The notes under the pieces are model-generated. The model saw only the letters and a list, made by a program, of their open reading frames with translations. It ran no database searches and was not told where the DNA came from. Made by a program: the position numbers and the translations under genes. Below, in pieces: positions 45,165-56,472 of a stretch of 64,000 nucleotides of DNA. Source of the DNA: Deinococcus aestuarii (GTDB lineage: Bacteria; Deinococcota; Deinococci; Deinococcales; Deinococcaceae); NCBI RefSeq assembly GCF_018863415.1, contig NZ_JAHKSN010000001.1, positions 496,001 to 560,000 on the forward strand, in the 5' to 3' direction. Position 1 is the stretch's first letter. Each line of letters begins with the position of its first letter.

Positions 45165-46286
45165 TCAAGATGGGACGGCGACCCGCTGCCCGTCCGCCGC
45201 CACCGGCAACGCCCGCGCGTGGTCCGCGATCAGGCCTCCGCCCAGCAGCCGCGTCCCGGCGTACAGCACCGCGCTCTGGCCCGGCGCGACGGCGAACTGG
45301 GGCTCCTCGAACCGCAGCTCGAAGCCCTGCTCGTCGGCGTGGACGACGGTCGCCCGCACGGGCTTCGTCCGGTAGCGCACCTGCACCTCCACCTCGCGCG
45401 GCAACTCGGCGAGGTCGAGGAGGTAGTTCGTCCCTTCCGCCCGCAGCCCGTTCCACAAACAGTCCTCGTAGTCGCCCACCCAGACGGTGTTGGTCCCCGG
45501 GTCGAGGTGGACGACGTGGCGGACGCGGTGCGACCGGTACAGGCCCAGGCCCTTTTTCTGCCCCAGCGTGTAGAACTGGGTGCCCAGGTGCTCGCCGACG
45601 ACCTCGCCGGTCCCGATCTCGCGGATGAACCCCTGGCTCTGCGGCAACTGCTCGGCCACGTAGTCCTGCACCTTGCCGGGCACGAAGCAGATGTTCTGGC
45701 TTTCCGGCTTGCGGGCGGTCAGCAGGCCGCGTTCCTCGGCGATCTCACGTACGCGCGGCTTTTCCAGCTCACCCACCGGGAAGAGGATGAAGGGCAGGGC
45801 GTCACGCGGCGTGCCCCACAGGAAATAGGTCTGGTCCTTGCGGGGATCGTCGCCCCGGTGGAACTGGACCTCGCCCCCCGCCGTCTCCACCCGCTTGACG
45901 TAATGCCCGGTCGCCACGTAGCGGCAGCCCAGCAGCTTCGCCTTCCTCACCAGCTCGTCGAACTTGACCCGCGTGTTGCAGTTCACGCAGGGATTGGGCG
46001 TGCGGCCCCGCGCGTACTCCTCGATGAAGGGGCCCACGATGTGCCGCTGGAACTGCTCGCGGTAGTCGAGGAGGTAGAAGGGCACCCCGACCTGCTCGGC
46101 CACCCGCCGCGCCTCGTAGGCGGCGTCCGGCGAGCAGCAGGTATCGAAGGTCGAGGCCCGCTTGTCGTCCGGCCAGAAGCGCATCATCGCCCCGACGACC
46201 TGATAGCCCGCGTCCCTCAGGAGCGCCGCCGAGACGCTGGAATCGACCCCGCCCGACATCGCACACAGAACGCGCTCACCCGTCAT
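45165..46286 (-). CDS. mnmA: tRNA-specific 2-thiouridylase MnmA
   Basis: Thiolates U34 of Lys, Glu and Gln tRNAs. PP-loop ATPase motif MSGGVDSSVSAALL at residues ~10-23. The catalytic Cys are in TPNPCVNCN and in SQNICFVPG. HYVKRV and KDQTYFLWG match the tRNA-binding region, and the C-terminal OB-type domain is present. A DTCC pair (FDTCCSPDAA) near residue 50 is additional. TAAGCT (46301-46296) 9 nt before ATG suggests a nearly leaderless transcript. 373 aa, normal. Confidence 0.95.
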   Translation of the reverse strand: MTGERVLCAMSGGVDSSVSAALLRDAGYQVVGAMMRFWPDDKRASTFDTCCSPDAAYEARRVAEQVGVPFYLLDYREQFQRHIVGPFIEEYARGRTPNPCVNCNTRVKFDELVRKAKLLGCRYVATGHYVKRVETAGGEVQFHRGDDPRKDQTYFLWGTPRDALPFILFPVGELEKPRVREIAEERGLLTARKPESQNICFVPGKVQDYVAEQLPQSQGFIREIGTGEVVGEHLGTQFYTLGQKKGLGLYRSHRVRHVVHLDPGTNTVWVGDYEDCLWNGLRAEGTNYLLDLAELPREVEVQVRYRTKPVRATVVHADEQGFELRFEEPQFAVAPGQSAVLYAGTRLLGGGLIADHARALPVAADGQRVAVPS

Positions 46287-46372
46287 ACGGCGGGGAGCTT
46301 AGCAGGCGGGAGGGGGGAAGACCGTGAGTCAGGAGAGAAGCGTGGGCCCCGCCTCTCACCCACCCCGGGAGG

Positions 46373-47023
46373 TCAGAAGCTGGCGCCGCCCCCCACCCGC
46401 ACGCCCTGGTAATAGGCGTACGCGGCGCTGTAGCACGCGGGGCGGGTATACCAGCTCTTCGCCGCGCAGACCGTCTTCATGTTGGCGTAAAAGGCGTCGT
46501 CGGTGGCGAGGCGGTTGGCGGAGGTGCGCTCGTACACCTTGAGGTTGCGGTAGCCGAAGTCGTGGACGTTGCAGGTGGGGCGGAAGTCCTCGCGGTAACC
46601 CAGGCCCAGGCCGTCGGGGGCGCTGCACCCGTCGCGCGTCCAGTCGAGGCCGGGGTAGACGCTGTTCACGCCCGCCTGATTGGCGTACTCCGCGTTGTAG
46701 GCGGGCACCGTGCCCCACGCGATCCGCTTGACGTACGCGAGGCGGTCGCCCGCGAGGTCGAGGCCGGAGATCAGCGGCGCCTGCGGGCGCTCGAAGGTGG
46801 CGGGCCGCTCCCCGTACGCCTCCTGCAACGCGGCGAGCAGGCCGGGATCGTTCCCGTACCGCGCGAGGATCGCCTGGCTCTCCACATCCTGCAACTCGGG
46901 ACGGGAGGCGTAGCTCGCCGTCAGGGTGCCCTGCGCGGTGGGGGGAGTGGAGGCGCCCGGTGTCTGCCCGCAGGCGGCGAGGGTCAGGGCGAGGGCAACG
47001 GCAGCAAACGGGGTAAGCTTCAT
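46373..47023 (-). CDS. Phospholipase A2-like lipoprotein
   Basis: A 216-aa exported lipoprotein (lipobox LAAC, Cys18). The C-terminal domain has the prokaryotic phospholipase A2 signature: [21 protein letters not shown] then [13 protein letters not shown], with the His-Asp catalytic dyad, and four Cys for disulfides. An N-terminal region of ~70 residues precedes it. Might hydrolyse phospholipids of competitors or take part in envelope turnover; bacterial members are often secreted toxins or scavengers. ATG 47023 follows AGGAGA by 5 nt. Confidence 0.82.
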   Translation of the reverse strand: MKLTPFAAVALALTLAACGQTPGASTPPTAQGTLTASYASRPELQDVESQAILARYGNDPGLLAALQEAYGERPATFERPQAPLISGLDLAGDRLAYVKRIAWGTVPAYNAEYANQAGVNSVYPGLDWTRDGCSAPDGLGLGYREDFRPTCNVHDFGYRNLKVYERTSANRLATDDAFYANMKTVCAAKSWYTRPACYSAAYAYYQGVRVGGGASF

Positions 47024-47136
47024 GCGCGTCTCCTGGGGGACGCGGGTCCGGCGCCGGAACGTCCCGCCCGAGCCGCCCCCACGTTGGGTTGAGATGACGT
47101 GCACATCCTACATGAGAAAGAGGCTGAGGGAACATG

Positions 47137-47166
47137 AAAAACCGCCCACCCACGGGGGCAGGCGGT
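47137..47166 (-). terminator. Terminator of the etf operon
   Basis: Minus-strand stem ACCGCC...GGCGGT (47166-47141) with inner CCC/GGG pairs, followed by a run of T (47141-47137). A good intrinsic terminator 17 bases after etfA. Confidence 0.75.
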
Positions 47167-47182
47167 CCGGCGGACGCGGAAC

Positions 47183-48133
<951 letters not shown>

Positions 48134-48203
48134 GTCAGCACCTTCCAGGGGTGGAGAGACACGGTGTTCTCTCGTAAGAAGCGGAGGGACCGTCCCCGAA
48201 GCG

Positions 48204-48965
<762 letters not shown>

Positions 48966-49048
48966 GGGGCCTCCGCAGGAGTGAATCCGGAGCTGCCGCC
49001 TTGTCGGCCTGGCCCGCTCCGGCAGCGTCAAGAATTGAACCGGGTGTA

Positions 49049-49078
49049 AGTTTAGCAGGCGGCGCGGGCAGGCGCCAA
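49049..49078 (-). promoter_or_regulatory. Promoter of the etfBA operon
   Basis: Minus-strand TTGGCG (49078-49073), 18-bp spacer, TAAACT (49054-49049). Confidence 0.5.
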
Positions 49079-49263
49079 GGTCGCTCCCCTGGCAGCGCCC
49101 CCCATGTTCCCCGTGCCCGGACGGCCCGTCCGGAGGCGGCAGGCGACCATCCGCACACCCCCACCGGGTTCCCCCGACCTGACGCCCGTCTGTCCGGTTC
49201 ATAAAGTCGCCACGAAACACATGAGGGCGCCCGCTCATCTTAGGCGCTCAGGCTACGGGCGAG

Positions 49264-49920
49264 ATGAACAAGCTTCTTGCACTCACGATCAGCGCCGGGC
49301 TCGCCACGGCGGGCGCGCAAACCTTAGGGGCCGGTTTCAGCACGGGCAGCGGTCTCGAACTCGGGCTCACCGGCGGGTACGCTGGCGGCCTGAGCGGCGA
49401 GGTCTTCGTCCACGCGCCCAACCTCGCGGGTCCCTTCGGGATCAAGGCGGGGGCAAGCTACTCGCGCCCCAACGACGCGATCAACGACAACAGCGACCTG
49501 GGGGTGGGCACCTTTGCCAGCTACAAGGCGAACGGCGCCACGGAGTACGGCAGCCACACGGTCTTCGGTGTGGACGGCACCTACAGCGTGGGCGAGCTGA
49601 CCCCTGGCGTCGGCGCGACCCTGTACGCGGGTGGGCGCTACGGCCTCTTCCGCTCGACCGAGGATTACGGGGCCTCCGGCAGCACGACCTACTCCAGCAA
49701 CGCCTTCGGCATCGGCGCGGGCGTGATGGTGAGCTACGCGCTGGCCGGAAACCTCAGCCTGGTGGGCGACCTGGGCGTGGACCAGTTCTTCAGGTCTGCC
49801 ATCAGCACCGGCTCGGATACCTTCCAGACGGGCGAGGCGGGCTACAACGACATCAGCAACCGCTTCGTCCGCCCCGGCACCGTCTTCAAGGCCCGCATCG
49901 GCATCAAGACCAATTTCTGA
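49264..49920 (+). CDS. Outer-membrane beta-barrel-like protein
   Basis: A 218-aa protein with a signal peptide ([19 protein letters not shown]) and a mature part made of alternating Gly/Ala/Tyr-rich strands ([46 protein letters not shown]). It ends in [11 protein letters not shown] with the C-terminal Phe typical of BamA-inserted proteins. About eight strands. Likely a small porin-like or structural envelope protein. No clear promoter close to the ATG; TAAAGT (49202-49207) is a possibility. Intrinsic terminator follows. Confidence 0.75.
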   Translation: MNKLLALTISAGLATAGAQTLGAGFSTGSGLELGLTGGYAGGLSGEVFVHAPNLAGPFGIKAGASYSRPNDAINDNSDLGVGTFASYKANGATEYGSHTVFGVDGTYSVGELTPGVGATLYAGGRYGLFRSTEDYGASGSTTYSSNAFGIGAGVMVSYALAGNLSLVGDLGVDQFFRSAISTGSDTFQTGEAGYNDISNRFVRPGTVFKARIGIKTNF

Positions 49921-49934
49921 GCCTCGCCACCTGA

Positions 49935-49963
49935 ACCCTCACCCCTCGCGGGTGGGGGTTTTT
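49935..49963 (+). terminator. Intrinsic terminator
   Basis: ACCC-T-CACCC pairs with GGGTG-G-GGGT around CTCGC, followed by five T (49959-49963). It ends the beta-barrel gene. Confidence 0.8.
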
Positions 49964-50352
49964 CACCGCCCCGCCTCCAGCAGCGCCTGAAGTTGCGAAA
50001 AGGCCGCCACCACGCGCGGAAAACCCAGGTAGGGGGCGCACAGCAGCAGGGCCTCACGCACCTCGCGCTCGGTGGCCCCGGCCCGCAGGGCGCCGCGCAG
50101 GTGCGTCCGCAGTTCGGTCGGGCTGCCCAAGCTGACGAGCAGGGCGCAGGCGATCAGCTCCTTGGTCTTCAGGTCCAGGCCGGGCCGCTCGTACACCGTG
50201 TCGTAGGCGAAGTCGCGCACGTAGCTCATCAGGTCCGGGTCGAGGGCCGCCAGCCGCGCGAGGATGCGCTCCTCCTGCGCCCCGAAGATCGCCTGGCGCG
50301 CCGACCCGTGCGTCTCCCCTTCCCCCGGCCCGTCCCTGTCGTCGTCCGTCAT
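49963..50352 (-). CDS. Carboxymuconolactone decarboxylase/AhpD-like protein
   Basis: A 129-aa helical protein of the CMD fold: [55 protein letters not shown]. AhpD-type CxxC catalytic Cys are absent, so peroxidase reductase activity is unlikely; a decarboxylase-like or unknown role remains. Leaderless TACGCT box upstream. Confidence 0.82.
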   Translation of the reverse strand: MTDDDRDGPGEGETHGSARQAIFGAQEERILARLAALDPDLMSYVRDFAYDTVYERPGLDLKTKELIACALLVSLGSPTELRTHLRGALRAGATEREVREALLLCAPYLGFPRVVAAFSQLQALLEAGR

Positions 50353-50359
50353 GGGCGGC

Positions 50360-50365
50360 AGCGTA
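50360..50365 (-). promoter_or_regulatory. Leaderless -10 box (TACGCT)
   Basis: Minus-strand TACGCT 7 nt before the ATG at 50352, adjacent to the terminator of the gene upstream. Confidence 0.5.
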
Positions 50366-50367
50366 AC

Positions 50368-50402
50368 AGGCCCCCGCTCCGGGCGTGCGGAGACGGGGGC
50401 CT
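50368..50402 (-). terminator. Terminator of the first OmpH/Skp gene
   Basis: AGGCCCCCG-CTCC pairs with GGAG-(A)-CGGGGGCCT around an 8-nt loop, 16 bases past the stop. Confidence 0.65.
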
Positions 50403-50418
50403 GCCGGGGGGTTGGGGC

Positions 50419-50895
50419 CTACTTCTTGATGGCCCTGAGCACGGCGGGCGTGAGGTCGGTCGTCGCCGTGTTGGCGAAGACGACGAGGTTCGACTGGGCG
50501 GCGACGCGGCGGTCGAGGACCACGGTGAAGCCGCTCGCCTTGGCGACGTTCGCCACAGTCGTGTTGATCCGGCCCGCCAGGGGCTTGAACTCAGTGTTCA
50601 GGCGCTGCTGGTGGCTTTGCTGGGTGCTCAGGAAGTCGCGCTGGGCCCGCTGGGCGGCCTGAATGTCGGCCGGGCTGCGCGAACTGTTCGCCTTGGCGAC
50701 GAGCCCCTGGAGACTCGCCTGCTTGCGCTGGATGTCGGCGTCCACCCGCTTGGTGAGGCTGAGGTACGCGGCGCTGCCGGGCAGGGCGGCGACGACCTGC
50801 TGCACGTCCACGATGCCGACGCGGGCACGGGTCTGCGCGGCGTGCGGCACGGTGGCGATCAAGGCCAGGGGCAGGATCAGGAGGGCGGGTTTCAT
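50419..50895 (-). CDS. OmpH/Skp-family periplasmic chaperone-like protein, copy B
   Basis: A 158-aa exported protein: signal peptide [20 protein letters not shown], then [22 protein letters not shown], a coiled-coil arm ([21 protein letters not shown]) and the C-terminal strand [28 protein letters not shown], all as in Skp. Chaperone for outer-membrane proteins. Paralogue of the gene immediately upstream, in tandem. Start 50895 follows AGGAG at 10 nt. Confidence 0.88.
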   Translation of the reverse strand: MKPALLILPLALIATVPHAAQTRARVGIVDVQQVVAALPGSAAYLSLTKRVDADIQRKQASLQGLVAKANSSRSPADIQAAQRAQRDFLSTQQSHQQRLNTEFKPLAGRINTTVANVAKASGFTVVLDRRVAAQSNLVVFANTATTDLTPAVLRAIKK

Positions 50896-50944
50896 CAGGA
50901 TCGGGCTCCTCTCGGCGGGGGAGGGCGGGGGCTCCAACCAGAAA

Positions 50945-50964
50945 CCCCCGCGCTCAGGCGGGGG
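50945..50964 (-). terminator. Hairpin between the OmpH/Skp paralogues
   Basis: CCCCCGC (50945-50951) and GCGGGGG (50958-50964) around a 6-nt loop; a second GCGGGGG at 50925-50931 could compete for the same strand. Confidence 0.5.
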
Positions 50965-50980
50965 CCCCGGGCGGCCGTCC

Positions 50981-51472
50981 TCAGGGCTTGAGGGCCTTGA
51001 GGGCCGCGTCGGTGAGGTCGGTGGCGTTGTCGGCGTAGACCACCAGCCCGCTGCGGGCGGCCACGCCCCGGTCCATCACGATGCTGTACCCGTTGGCCTT
51101 CGCCACCGCGTTGACGGCGGTGTCCACGGCCTTCTCGACAGTCTGCATCTTGGGCTTCATCTGGTCGTCGTAGGCCTTGGCCTTGGCCTGGATCGTCGAG
51201 ACGAGGGTGGTGCGGTTTTGCTTCTCGGCGGCAGTCGCCCCGGCTCCCTTGGCGTCGATGGCCTGAATCTGCTTTTGCAACCCCTCGAGTTCGGCGTTGG
51301 CCTTCTGCTGAATCGCCTGGAGGTCCTTGTCGGCGGGGTGGGCGGAGAGCATGCGCTGAACGTCCACGAAGCCGAGCTTCTGCGGCGTGGTCTGGGCGTG
51401 CGGGGCGAGGGTGCCCAGGCCGAATGCGGCCACGATGGCAAGGGGAGCGAGAGATGTGGCGTTGATCTTCAT
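50981..51472 (-). CDS. OmpH/Skp-family periplasmic chaperone-like protein, copy A
   Basis: A 163-aa exported protein with signal peptide [68 protein letters not shown] coiled arm, and the C-terminal [29 protein letters not shown] strand shared with copy B. First of the tandem pair, leaderless start (TAGCTT). Two Skp paralogues side by side are known in Deinococcus; they may serve S-layer and outer-envelope proteins. Confidence 0.88.
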   Translation of the reverse strand: MKINATSLAPLAIVAAFGLGTLAPHAQTTPQKLGFVDVQRMLSAHPADKDLQAIQQKANAELEGLQKQIQAIDAKGAGATAAEKQNRTTLVSTIQAKAKAYDDQMKPKMQTVEKAVDTAVNAVAKANGYSIVMDRGVAARSGLVVYADNATDLTDAALKALKP

Positions 51473-51479
51473 GGCGGGC

Positions 51480-51485
51480 AAGCTA
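51480..51485 (-). promoter_or_regulatory. Leaderless -10 box (TAGCTT)
   Basis: Minus-strand TAGCTT 7 nt before ATG 51472. Confidence 0.55.
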
Positions 51486-51577
51486 GCACGGTCCATTCTG
51501 AGCCGAATGAATCTCTTCACAGTCTCCTCACATATCGCATCAGCGGGCCGTCAGGCCGGGAGGGGGGTCCGGGAAGG

Positions 51578-51583
51578 TAAGGT
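51578..51583 (+). promoter_or_regulatory. Leaderless -10 box (TAAGGT)
   Basis: TAAGGT 6 nt before ATG 51590. Confidence 0.5.
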
Positions 51584-51589
51584 TGCAGC

Positions 51590-52225
51590 ATGCTCGTACG
51601 CGACTGGATGACCCCCGGCCCCCTCACGGTCAGGCCCGACACGACGGTGATGGAGGCCCTGCGGCAGCTCAAGGAACGGGGCTTTCGCCGCCTGCCCGTG
51701 ATGGACGAGGGGCGTTTGGTGGGCATCACGACCCGCAAGGACCTCAAGGACGCCGTGCCCAGCCAGGCGACCACCCTGAGCGTCTGGGAACTCAACTACC
51801 TCCTGAGCAAACTCACCGTGGCCGAGATGATGGCCCGGCCGGTGATCACCGCGCAGGAGGACGAGTCCCTCGAAGACGCCGCGCTGCGGATGCAGGAGTA
51901 CGGGGTGGGCGGCCTGCCCGTGCTGGACAGCGCCGGGGAGCTGCGGGGCATCCTCACGATCACGGACGTGCTGCGCGCGCTGACCGACATCCTGGGCCTG
52001 CGCGAGGGGGGCACGCGCCTGACCCTGGAGATGCCCGACACGCCCGGCAGCCTCGCCCGCGCGGCGGGGGCCGTGCTGCCGAGCAACATCATCAGCGTCG
52101 CCACCTCGGGCCAGGGGGGGGGCGAGGGGCAGCCCCGCCGCCGCTTCGTGATGCGCGTGACGGGCGAGGGCGTGCGCGACGTGAAGGCGCGGGTGCGGGA
52201 GGCGGGCATCGACGTGGTGGAGTAG
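51590..52225 (+). CDS. CBS-pair plus ACT domain protein (AcuB-like)
   Basis: A 211-aa regulatory protein. Two CBS motifs: [27 protein letters not shown]...[19 protein letters not shown] and [25 protein letters not shown]...[23 protein letters not shown]-terminal ACT-like domain starts at [19 protein letters not shown]. It presumably senses adenine nucleotides and an amino acid; AcuB-type members affect acetoin metabolism in Bacillus. A Gly-rich break (GQGGGEGQP) lies within the ACT domain. Single leaderless gene. Confidence 0.88.
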   Translation: MLVRDWMTPGPLTVRPDTTVMEALRQLKERGFRRLPVMDEGRLVGITTRKDLKDAVPSQATTLSVWELNYLLSKLTVAEMMARPVITAQEDESLEDAALRMQEYGVGGLPVLDSAGELRGILTITDVLRALTDILGLREGGTRLTLEMPDTPGSLARAAGAVLPSNIISVATSGQGGGEGQPRRRFVMRVTGEGVRDVKARVREAGIDVVE

Positions 52226-52271
52226 GGGTCCACCGGCGGGCGGGGCTTTCAGCAGGAGCCTAGGGGGCCTC

Positions 52272-53363
52272 TTACGGCGCGGTGTCTCCGACGAAGCGGC
52301 CGTCCACCTGGAAGTCCTCCCCGTCCAGCCGCACGCGCCCTCCCTTGCGCAGGTCGAGGATCATGTCCCAGTGGACGGCGCTGGTGTTCGTGCCGCCGTT
52401 TTCCGGGTAGGCCTGTCCCACGGCGAGGTGAACGGTGCCACCGATCTTCTCGTCGAACAGGATATTCATGCTGGGCCGCTGGATGCCCTCGTTGGTGCCA
52501 ATGCCCAATTCGCCCAGGAAACGCGCGCCGTCGTCGGTGCGCAGGGCGGCCCGCAGCACCTCCTCGCCCTCCTGCGCGGTGGCCTCGACAACCTCACCGT
52601 CGCGGAAGGTGAGACGGATGCCGCGCACCGGCTGGCCGCCGTACAGGGTGGGTAGGTCGAAGTGAATATGGCCGTTCGCGCTGGTTTCGAGCGGGGCGGT
52701 GAACACCTCGCCGGACGGCATGTTGCGCCTCGCGTCGCTGTTGCTCCACGAGCGGCCCCTCACGCTCAGGTGGAGGTCGGTGTCCTCGCTCAGGAGGTGC
52801 ACGTCGTCGGCCCGCGCCAGGCGCTCGATCAGTCCGGTCTGGAAGGCGCGCACCTCCCCCCATTTCGCCACGGGGTCGGGCGCGCCCAGGAACATCGCGC
52901 GGGCCACGAAGTCCTCATACTCGGCCAGGGTCAGGCCCGCCGCCTGGGCGCCGAAGGGGGTGGGGTACAGGGTGAGGTTCCAGCGGGGGTGCAGGCGGCT
53001 CATGGCGAGCGGCGCGAGCGAGGCGCGGTGCCGGGCGGCCCGCTCGGGGTCGAGGCCAGTGTCGGGCGGGGTGGGCGTGAGGATACGGATGGACGCATCG
53101 AGGGCCCGCGCGTCCTCCACCTCGGCGGGATGCACGCTGCCCAGCACCTCGTCGCTGGCGTAACGCTGGACATTCTCGTCCTGCTCGGGGTAGCTCAGGC
53201 GGACTACGGGCCGGGCGCCGCGCCTGAGCAACACGCGGTGCAAGGCCTCCACCAGCGGGAGGGCGAGGGTGCTGGCACCTACGTACACGCGGTCGCCGGG
53301 CTTGACGCCGATGCAGTAGTCGGCGAGCAGCTCCGCGTGGCGTTCGGGGTCGTACAGGGACAT
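52272..53363 (-). CDS. M29-family aminopeptidase
   Basis: A 363-aa metallo-aminopeptidase (AmpS/AmpT/PepS type, cobalt- or zinc-dependent), cytoplasmic. Metal-site motifs: [13 protein letters not shown] (Glu), [12 protein letters not shown] (Glu), [26 protein letters not shown] (His, Tyr, His, Asp). N-terminal [16 protein letters not shown] is typical. Last gene of the minus-strand nine-gene run; GGAGGG 3 nt before ATG 53363. It fits processing of imported peptides. Confidence 0.9.
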   Translation of the reverse strand: MSLYDPERHAELLADYCIGVKPGDRVYVGASTLALPLVEALHRVLLRRGARPVVRLSYPEQDENVQRYASDEVLGSVHPAEVEDARALDASIRILTPTPPDTGLDPERAARHRASLAPLAMSRLHPRWNLTLYPTPFGAQAAGLTLAEYEDFVARAMFLGAPDPVAKWGEVRAFQTGLIERLARADDVHLLSEDTDLHLSVRGRSWSNSDARRNMPSGEVFTAPLETSANGHIHFDLPTLYGGQPVRGIRLTFRDGEVVEATAQEGEEVLRAALRTDDGARFLGELGIGTNEGIQRPSMNILFDEKIGGTVHLAVGQAYPENGGTNTSAVHWDMILDLRKGGRVRLDGEDFQVDGRFVGDTAP

Positions 53364-53374
53364 GGGCCCTCCGG

Positions 53375-54163
53375 TTAGAGCGACGTGACGGCGCCGCCGT
53401 CCACGAGCAGGGTGCTGCCGTTGATGTAGGTGGCCGCCTCAGAGCACAGGAACGCCGCGACCCGCCCGAACTCGTCGGGGGTGCCGAGGCGGCGCATGGG
53501 AATCTCCCCCTCGGAACGGGCGCGGACCTCCTGCCAGGTGATCCCGCGTCTCGCGGCGGCGGCCTCGTCGAGCTGCTGGATGCGCTCGGTGAGGATGCGG
53601 CCCGGCGCGAGGCAGTTGACCTGCACGTTGTTCGGCGCGAGTTCGATGCTCAGCGACTTGCACAACCCCTGCACGGCGGGACGGTAGGCGTTGGACAGGG
53701 TGAGGTTGTCCAGCGGGCGTTTCACGCTGCTGCTCACGATGGCGAGGACGCGCCCCCCGCCACCCGCCCGGAAGTACGGCAGGGCGGCGTGGACGCTGCG
53801 AACAACGCTCATCAGCGTGAGTTGGAAGGCCTTCTCCCAGTGCGCCTCGGTCAGGCTGGTGAAGCCCCCAGGAGGAGGGCCGCCCGCGTTGCACACCAGC
53901 ACGCGCAGGCCGCCCAGGTCCTCGGCGGCCCGGTCGATGAAACCGCGTAGGCTGTCAGCATTGGCAACATCCGCCGCGTAGGCGCGCACGGTCGTTCCCG
54001 TCTCCTGCTCAATGCGCTCGGCGGCCTTCCCTGCGCGTTCCAAGTCGCGGGAGCAGAGGGCAACGCGCGCCCCCTCGCGGGCGAGGGCGAGGGCGGTCGC
54101 GTACCCGAGTCCGGCGCTCGCGGCGGTCACGATGGCCGGTTGGTCTGTCAGGCCGAGGTCCAT
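53375..54163 (-). CDS. SDR-family oxidoreductase lacking the catalytic Lys
   Basis: A 262-aa short-chain dehydrogenase-fold protein. Cofactor motif [24 protein letters not shown] in [11 protein letters not shown], and the C-terminal [22 protein letters not shown]...[11 protein letters not shown]. At the active site the usual Tyr-x-x-x-Lys is Tyr160-Arg-Pro-Ala-Val164, so the Lys is missing. Such variants form a known subgroup annotated as FabG-like, whose activity is unclear. Three bases after the RraA gene; part of the nine-gene run. Confidence 0.85.
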   Translation of the reverse strand: MDLGLTDQPAIVTAASAGLGYATALALAREGARVALCSRDLERAGKAAERIEQETGTTVRAYAADVANADSLRGFIDRAAEDLGGLRVLVCNAGGPPPGGFTSLTEAHWEKAFQLTLMSVVRSVHAALPYFRAGGGGRVLAIVSSSVKRPLDNLTLSNAYRPAVQGLCKSLSIELAPNNVQVNCLAPGRILTERIQQLDEAAAARRGITWQEVRARSEGEIPMRRLGTPDEFGRVAAFLCSEAATYINGSTLLVDGGAVTSL

Positions 54164-54166
54164 ACG

Positions 54167-54850
54167 TCACACGTGCCCGTACTTGCCCAGAACGTCGGGG
54201 AGGCTCATGCCGCTCTCCAGGTCCTCGCGGATGTGCCGCTCCTTCTCGGTGAGGGCCTCGGCGCGCGTTAGGACCTCCTCCGCAATCTCCTGGGGGATCA
54301 GCACCGCCCCGTCGAAGTCGGCGAGGATGAAGTCGTCGGGCCTGACCCGCACCCGGGCAGTCGTCGCGCCTGGCAGGTACACGTCCACCTGCCAGGCGTT
54401 CACCTCCCAGCGCCCGATGGACTGGACGGGTGTGCGGTAGCGGGCATAGACCGGGAAGTTCATGCGGGCGAGCCACTCGATGTCGCGGATGCCGCCGTCC
54501 ACCAGGGCGCCGACGCAGCCCCGGTACTGCATCCCGCGCGCGATCAGCTCGCCGAAGAAGCACACGCCCTCGGCCCCGCCGCCGCTCCAGACGCTGAGGT
54601 GGCCGGGGGTGAGGCCGCTCACCGCCTGCATCTTCTTCGGGTCGCCCGTGCCCGGGTAAGGGGTCATCTGCCCGCGAATCGTGTACGTCCAGCCACCCAT
54701 CTTTTCAAGGCGCTCGCGGATCGGCCAGAAGCTGCTCGCAAGGCCGCAGTCGGGGTAGCCCATCTCGTCCAGAATGTCGGCGACGTTGGCGGTGTCCACG
54801 CGCAGGAAGCGGTCGCGCAGCTCCAGCTTGCGGTCCTGGGTCAGGGTCAT
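54167..54850 (-). CDS. RraA-like/HMG-CHA aldolase family protein
   Basis: A 227-aa protein of the RraA/oxaloacetate decarboxylase/HMG aldolase family. VDTANVADILDEMGY at the N-terminus, the substrate loop GGAEGVCFFGELIARGMQYRGCVGALVDGGIRDIEWL (the G-G-x-x-R-D pattern: DGGIRD) and PVYARYRTP. The catalytic Asp/Arg of the aldolase/decarboxylase type are present (DGGIRD), so an enzyme rather than an RNase inhibitor. ATGA overlap with the DUF885 gene upstream. Confidence 0.85.
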   Translation of the reverse strand: MTLTQDRKLELRDRFLRVDTANVADILDEMGYPDCGLASSFWPIRERLEKMGGWTYTIRGQMTPYPGTGDPKKMQAVSGLTPGHLSVWSGGGAEGVCFFGELIARGMQYRGCVGALVDGGIRDIEWLARMNFPVYARYRTPVQSIGRWEVNAWQVDVYLPGATTARVRVRPDDFILADFDGAVLIPQEIAEEVLTRAEALTEKERHIREDLESGMSLPDVLGKYGHV

Positions 54851-56472
54851 GCGGTCTCCTGGGCGCGTACGGCGCGCATCTCCTCGGCGATCCACGCCAC
54901 GGGCGCGTGACCATACGAGAGCAGGGTGTCGTGGAAGGCACGGGGGGGCAGCGAAAGTTCGGCCCGCAGCGCCTTGATCGCCTCCGTGCCGAGCCAGTAC
55001 ATCAGGCGAGTGGCGGGGAACATGGAGTTGCGGGTCGTCTCGCTCCAGACCCGCGCCGGGGCGAAGTTCACACGCTCGCGGTAGAAGGTGCGCATATCCT
55101 CCAGGCTCCACTCGCCCAGGTGCAGCTTGATGTCCGCGATGCACGACGACGCGTTGCGCCGCTCGTAGCTCTTGAGCAGCAGCGCCTCGGCGGGGGTGTA
55201 GAAGCCGTCCGCTTCGAGCAGCAGGTCTTCGGCATAGCAGGCCCAGCCCTCCACCGCCGTGCCCCCGCTCAGCAGCGCAATCCCGCTCGCGCAGTCGGTG
55301 CCTGCCACGCGCGCGAGGACGCTCTCCGCCTCACGGGCGCGGGCGTTGTGGGTGTGGTGCCCGATGCTGCCGTGGTGAACGGCATGGATGAGTTTGATGG
55401 CGCTGGTGTTCTGCGCCCGCAAGTACGCAGCAACGTCGTCGCCAGGCGGAAAGACCCAGTACACGCTGCCGTGGCCGGGTCGGAAAGGGGCCGGGGAGCG
55501 GTAGAACAGGAAGTAGAGGTCACCCGTCCCCACAGCCCAGTCAGGCGCGGCGCGGAAGTCGAGGTCGTACTCGCGGGCAGGCGTGACCAGGCCCTCGGCG
55601 GCGCTCATGGCGCGTTCGTGCCAAGCCCGGTAAGCGTCCCGCACACCGTTGAGGTCGGGTGACACTTGTTCAAGGGCGGCTAGTTGTTCCTGCCAGGAGC
55701 GGCTGAGGTCGAGCCGGGCGGCGTCCCCCTCCAGTTCGCGGGTGAGGCGGTCGAAGGCGACCGTGGCGCGCTCTAGAGCTTCACGCGGTCCGAAGGGCAG
55801 ACCGTGTCCGACACGCATCAGCAGGTCGAGGTGGGCCTCACCGCAGGCTACATCGTCCGCGAGGGGCAGCCGGTCGAGGTCTTCCGCGTAGGCACGCAGG
55901 GCACGGGCCGCCCGCGCGGCGGGGTGGTGGAGGTCGTCCTGCCACAGCGGATGGCGCGGCAGGCCGTCTTCAAGCAGAAGCGCGGTCGCCCTCGCCTCAC
56001 GTCGCGCACGCTCGGCCCAGTCGCGCGGCACGGTTCGCCCCTGGAGATGGGTGCGGGCCTGTGCGAGAAAGCCGGGTACAGTCTCCAGCCTCACCCGCAG
56101 CGCGTCGCGCGCCTCCTGGGAGTCCTCGGGGCCGCCTGGAAGCAGCAACGAGATCACCCCAAAGGCCGCCTCGCCCGTGTACCAAGCGGGGTTGTGCTGG
56201 GGTGGGGCCCGGTGCAGTTCTGCCGCCCGGACGGTGAGTTGCGCGTCCAGCAACCGCGCGTCGATACGGTCGCCGCTTCCGGTGGCAATAGTCGCCTTGC
56301 TCAGCCCCGCCCGCAACGTGGCGAGCGCGTCGAGTTCCACCCCCACGCTGTCCGGCCCGGCGGGGGGCAGTTGGTGGTCGTGGCCGCGCAGCCCCATGAA
56401 GGTCGCATCGACAGGGTGGAAGTGGGCATGTACCCGTAGGTACTCCTGCGCCAGGCTGGCGGCATCGCTCAC
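54847..56472 (-). CDS. DUF885 family protein with altered metal motif
   Basis: A 541-aa protein of the DUF885 family, probable zinc peptidase relatives. It has EGWACYAEDLLLEADGFY, the family Glu-Gly-Trp-Ala...Glu block, and the metal region LIHAVHHGSIGHHTHN. There the usual His-Glu-x-x-Pro-Gly-His-His is His366-His367-Gly-Ser-Ile-Gly-His-His, so the general-base Glu is His. FNFR-like RVNFAPARVWSETTRNSMFPATRLMYWLG at the C-terminus is conserved. GTGA overlap with the Gfo/Idh gene. No signal peptide, so cytoplasmic. Substrate and activity unknown. Confidence 0.8.
   Translation of the reverse strand: MSDAASLAQEYLRVHAHFHPVDATFMGLRGHDHQLPPAGPDSVGVELDALATLRAGLSKATIATGSGDRIDARLLDAQLTVRAAELHRAPPQHNPAWYTGEAAFGVISLLLPGGPEDSQEARDALRVRLETVPGFLAQARTHLQGRTVPRDWAERARREARATALLLEDGLPRHPLWQDDLHHPAARAARALRAYAEDLDRLPLADDVACGEAHLDLLMRVGHGLPFGPREALERATVAFDRLTRELEGDAARLDLSRSWQEQLAALEQVSPDLNGVRDAYRAWHERAMSAAEGLVTPAREYDLDFRAAPDWAVGTGDLYFLFYRSPAPFRPGHGSVYWVFPPGDDVAAYLRAQNTSAIKLIHAVHHGSIGHHTHNARAREAESVLARVAGTDCASGIALLSGGTAVEGWACYAEDLLLEADGFYTPAEALLLKSYERRNASSCIADIKLHLGEWSLEDMRTFYRERVNFAPARVWSETTRNSMFPATRLMYWLGTEAIKALRAELSLPPRAFHDTLLSYGHAPVAWIAEEMRAVRAQETA

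Noticed and set aside
50896..50937. Longer N-terminus for the second OmpH/Skp protein
   Set aside because: The signal peptide begins properly at MKPALL (50895); the extra residues are Pro-rich leader translation.
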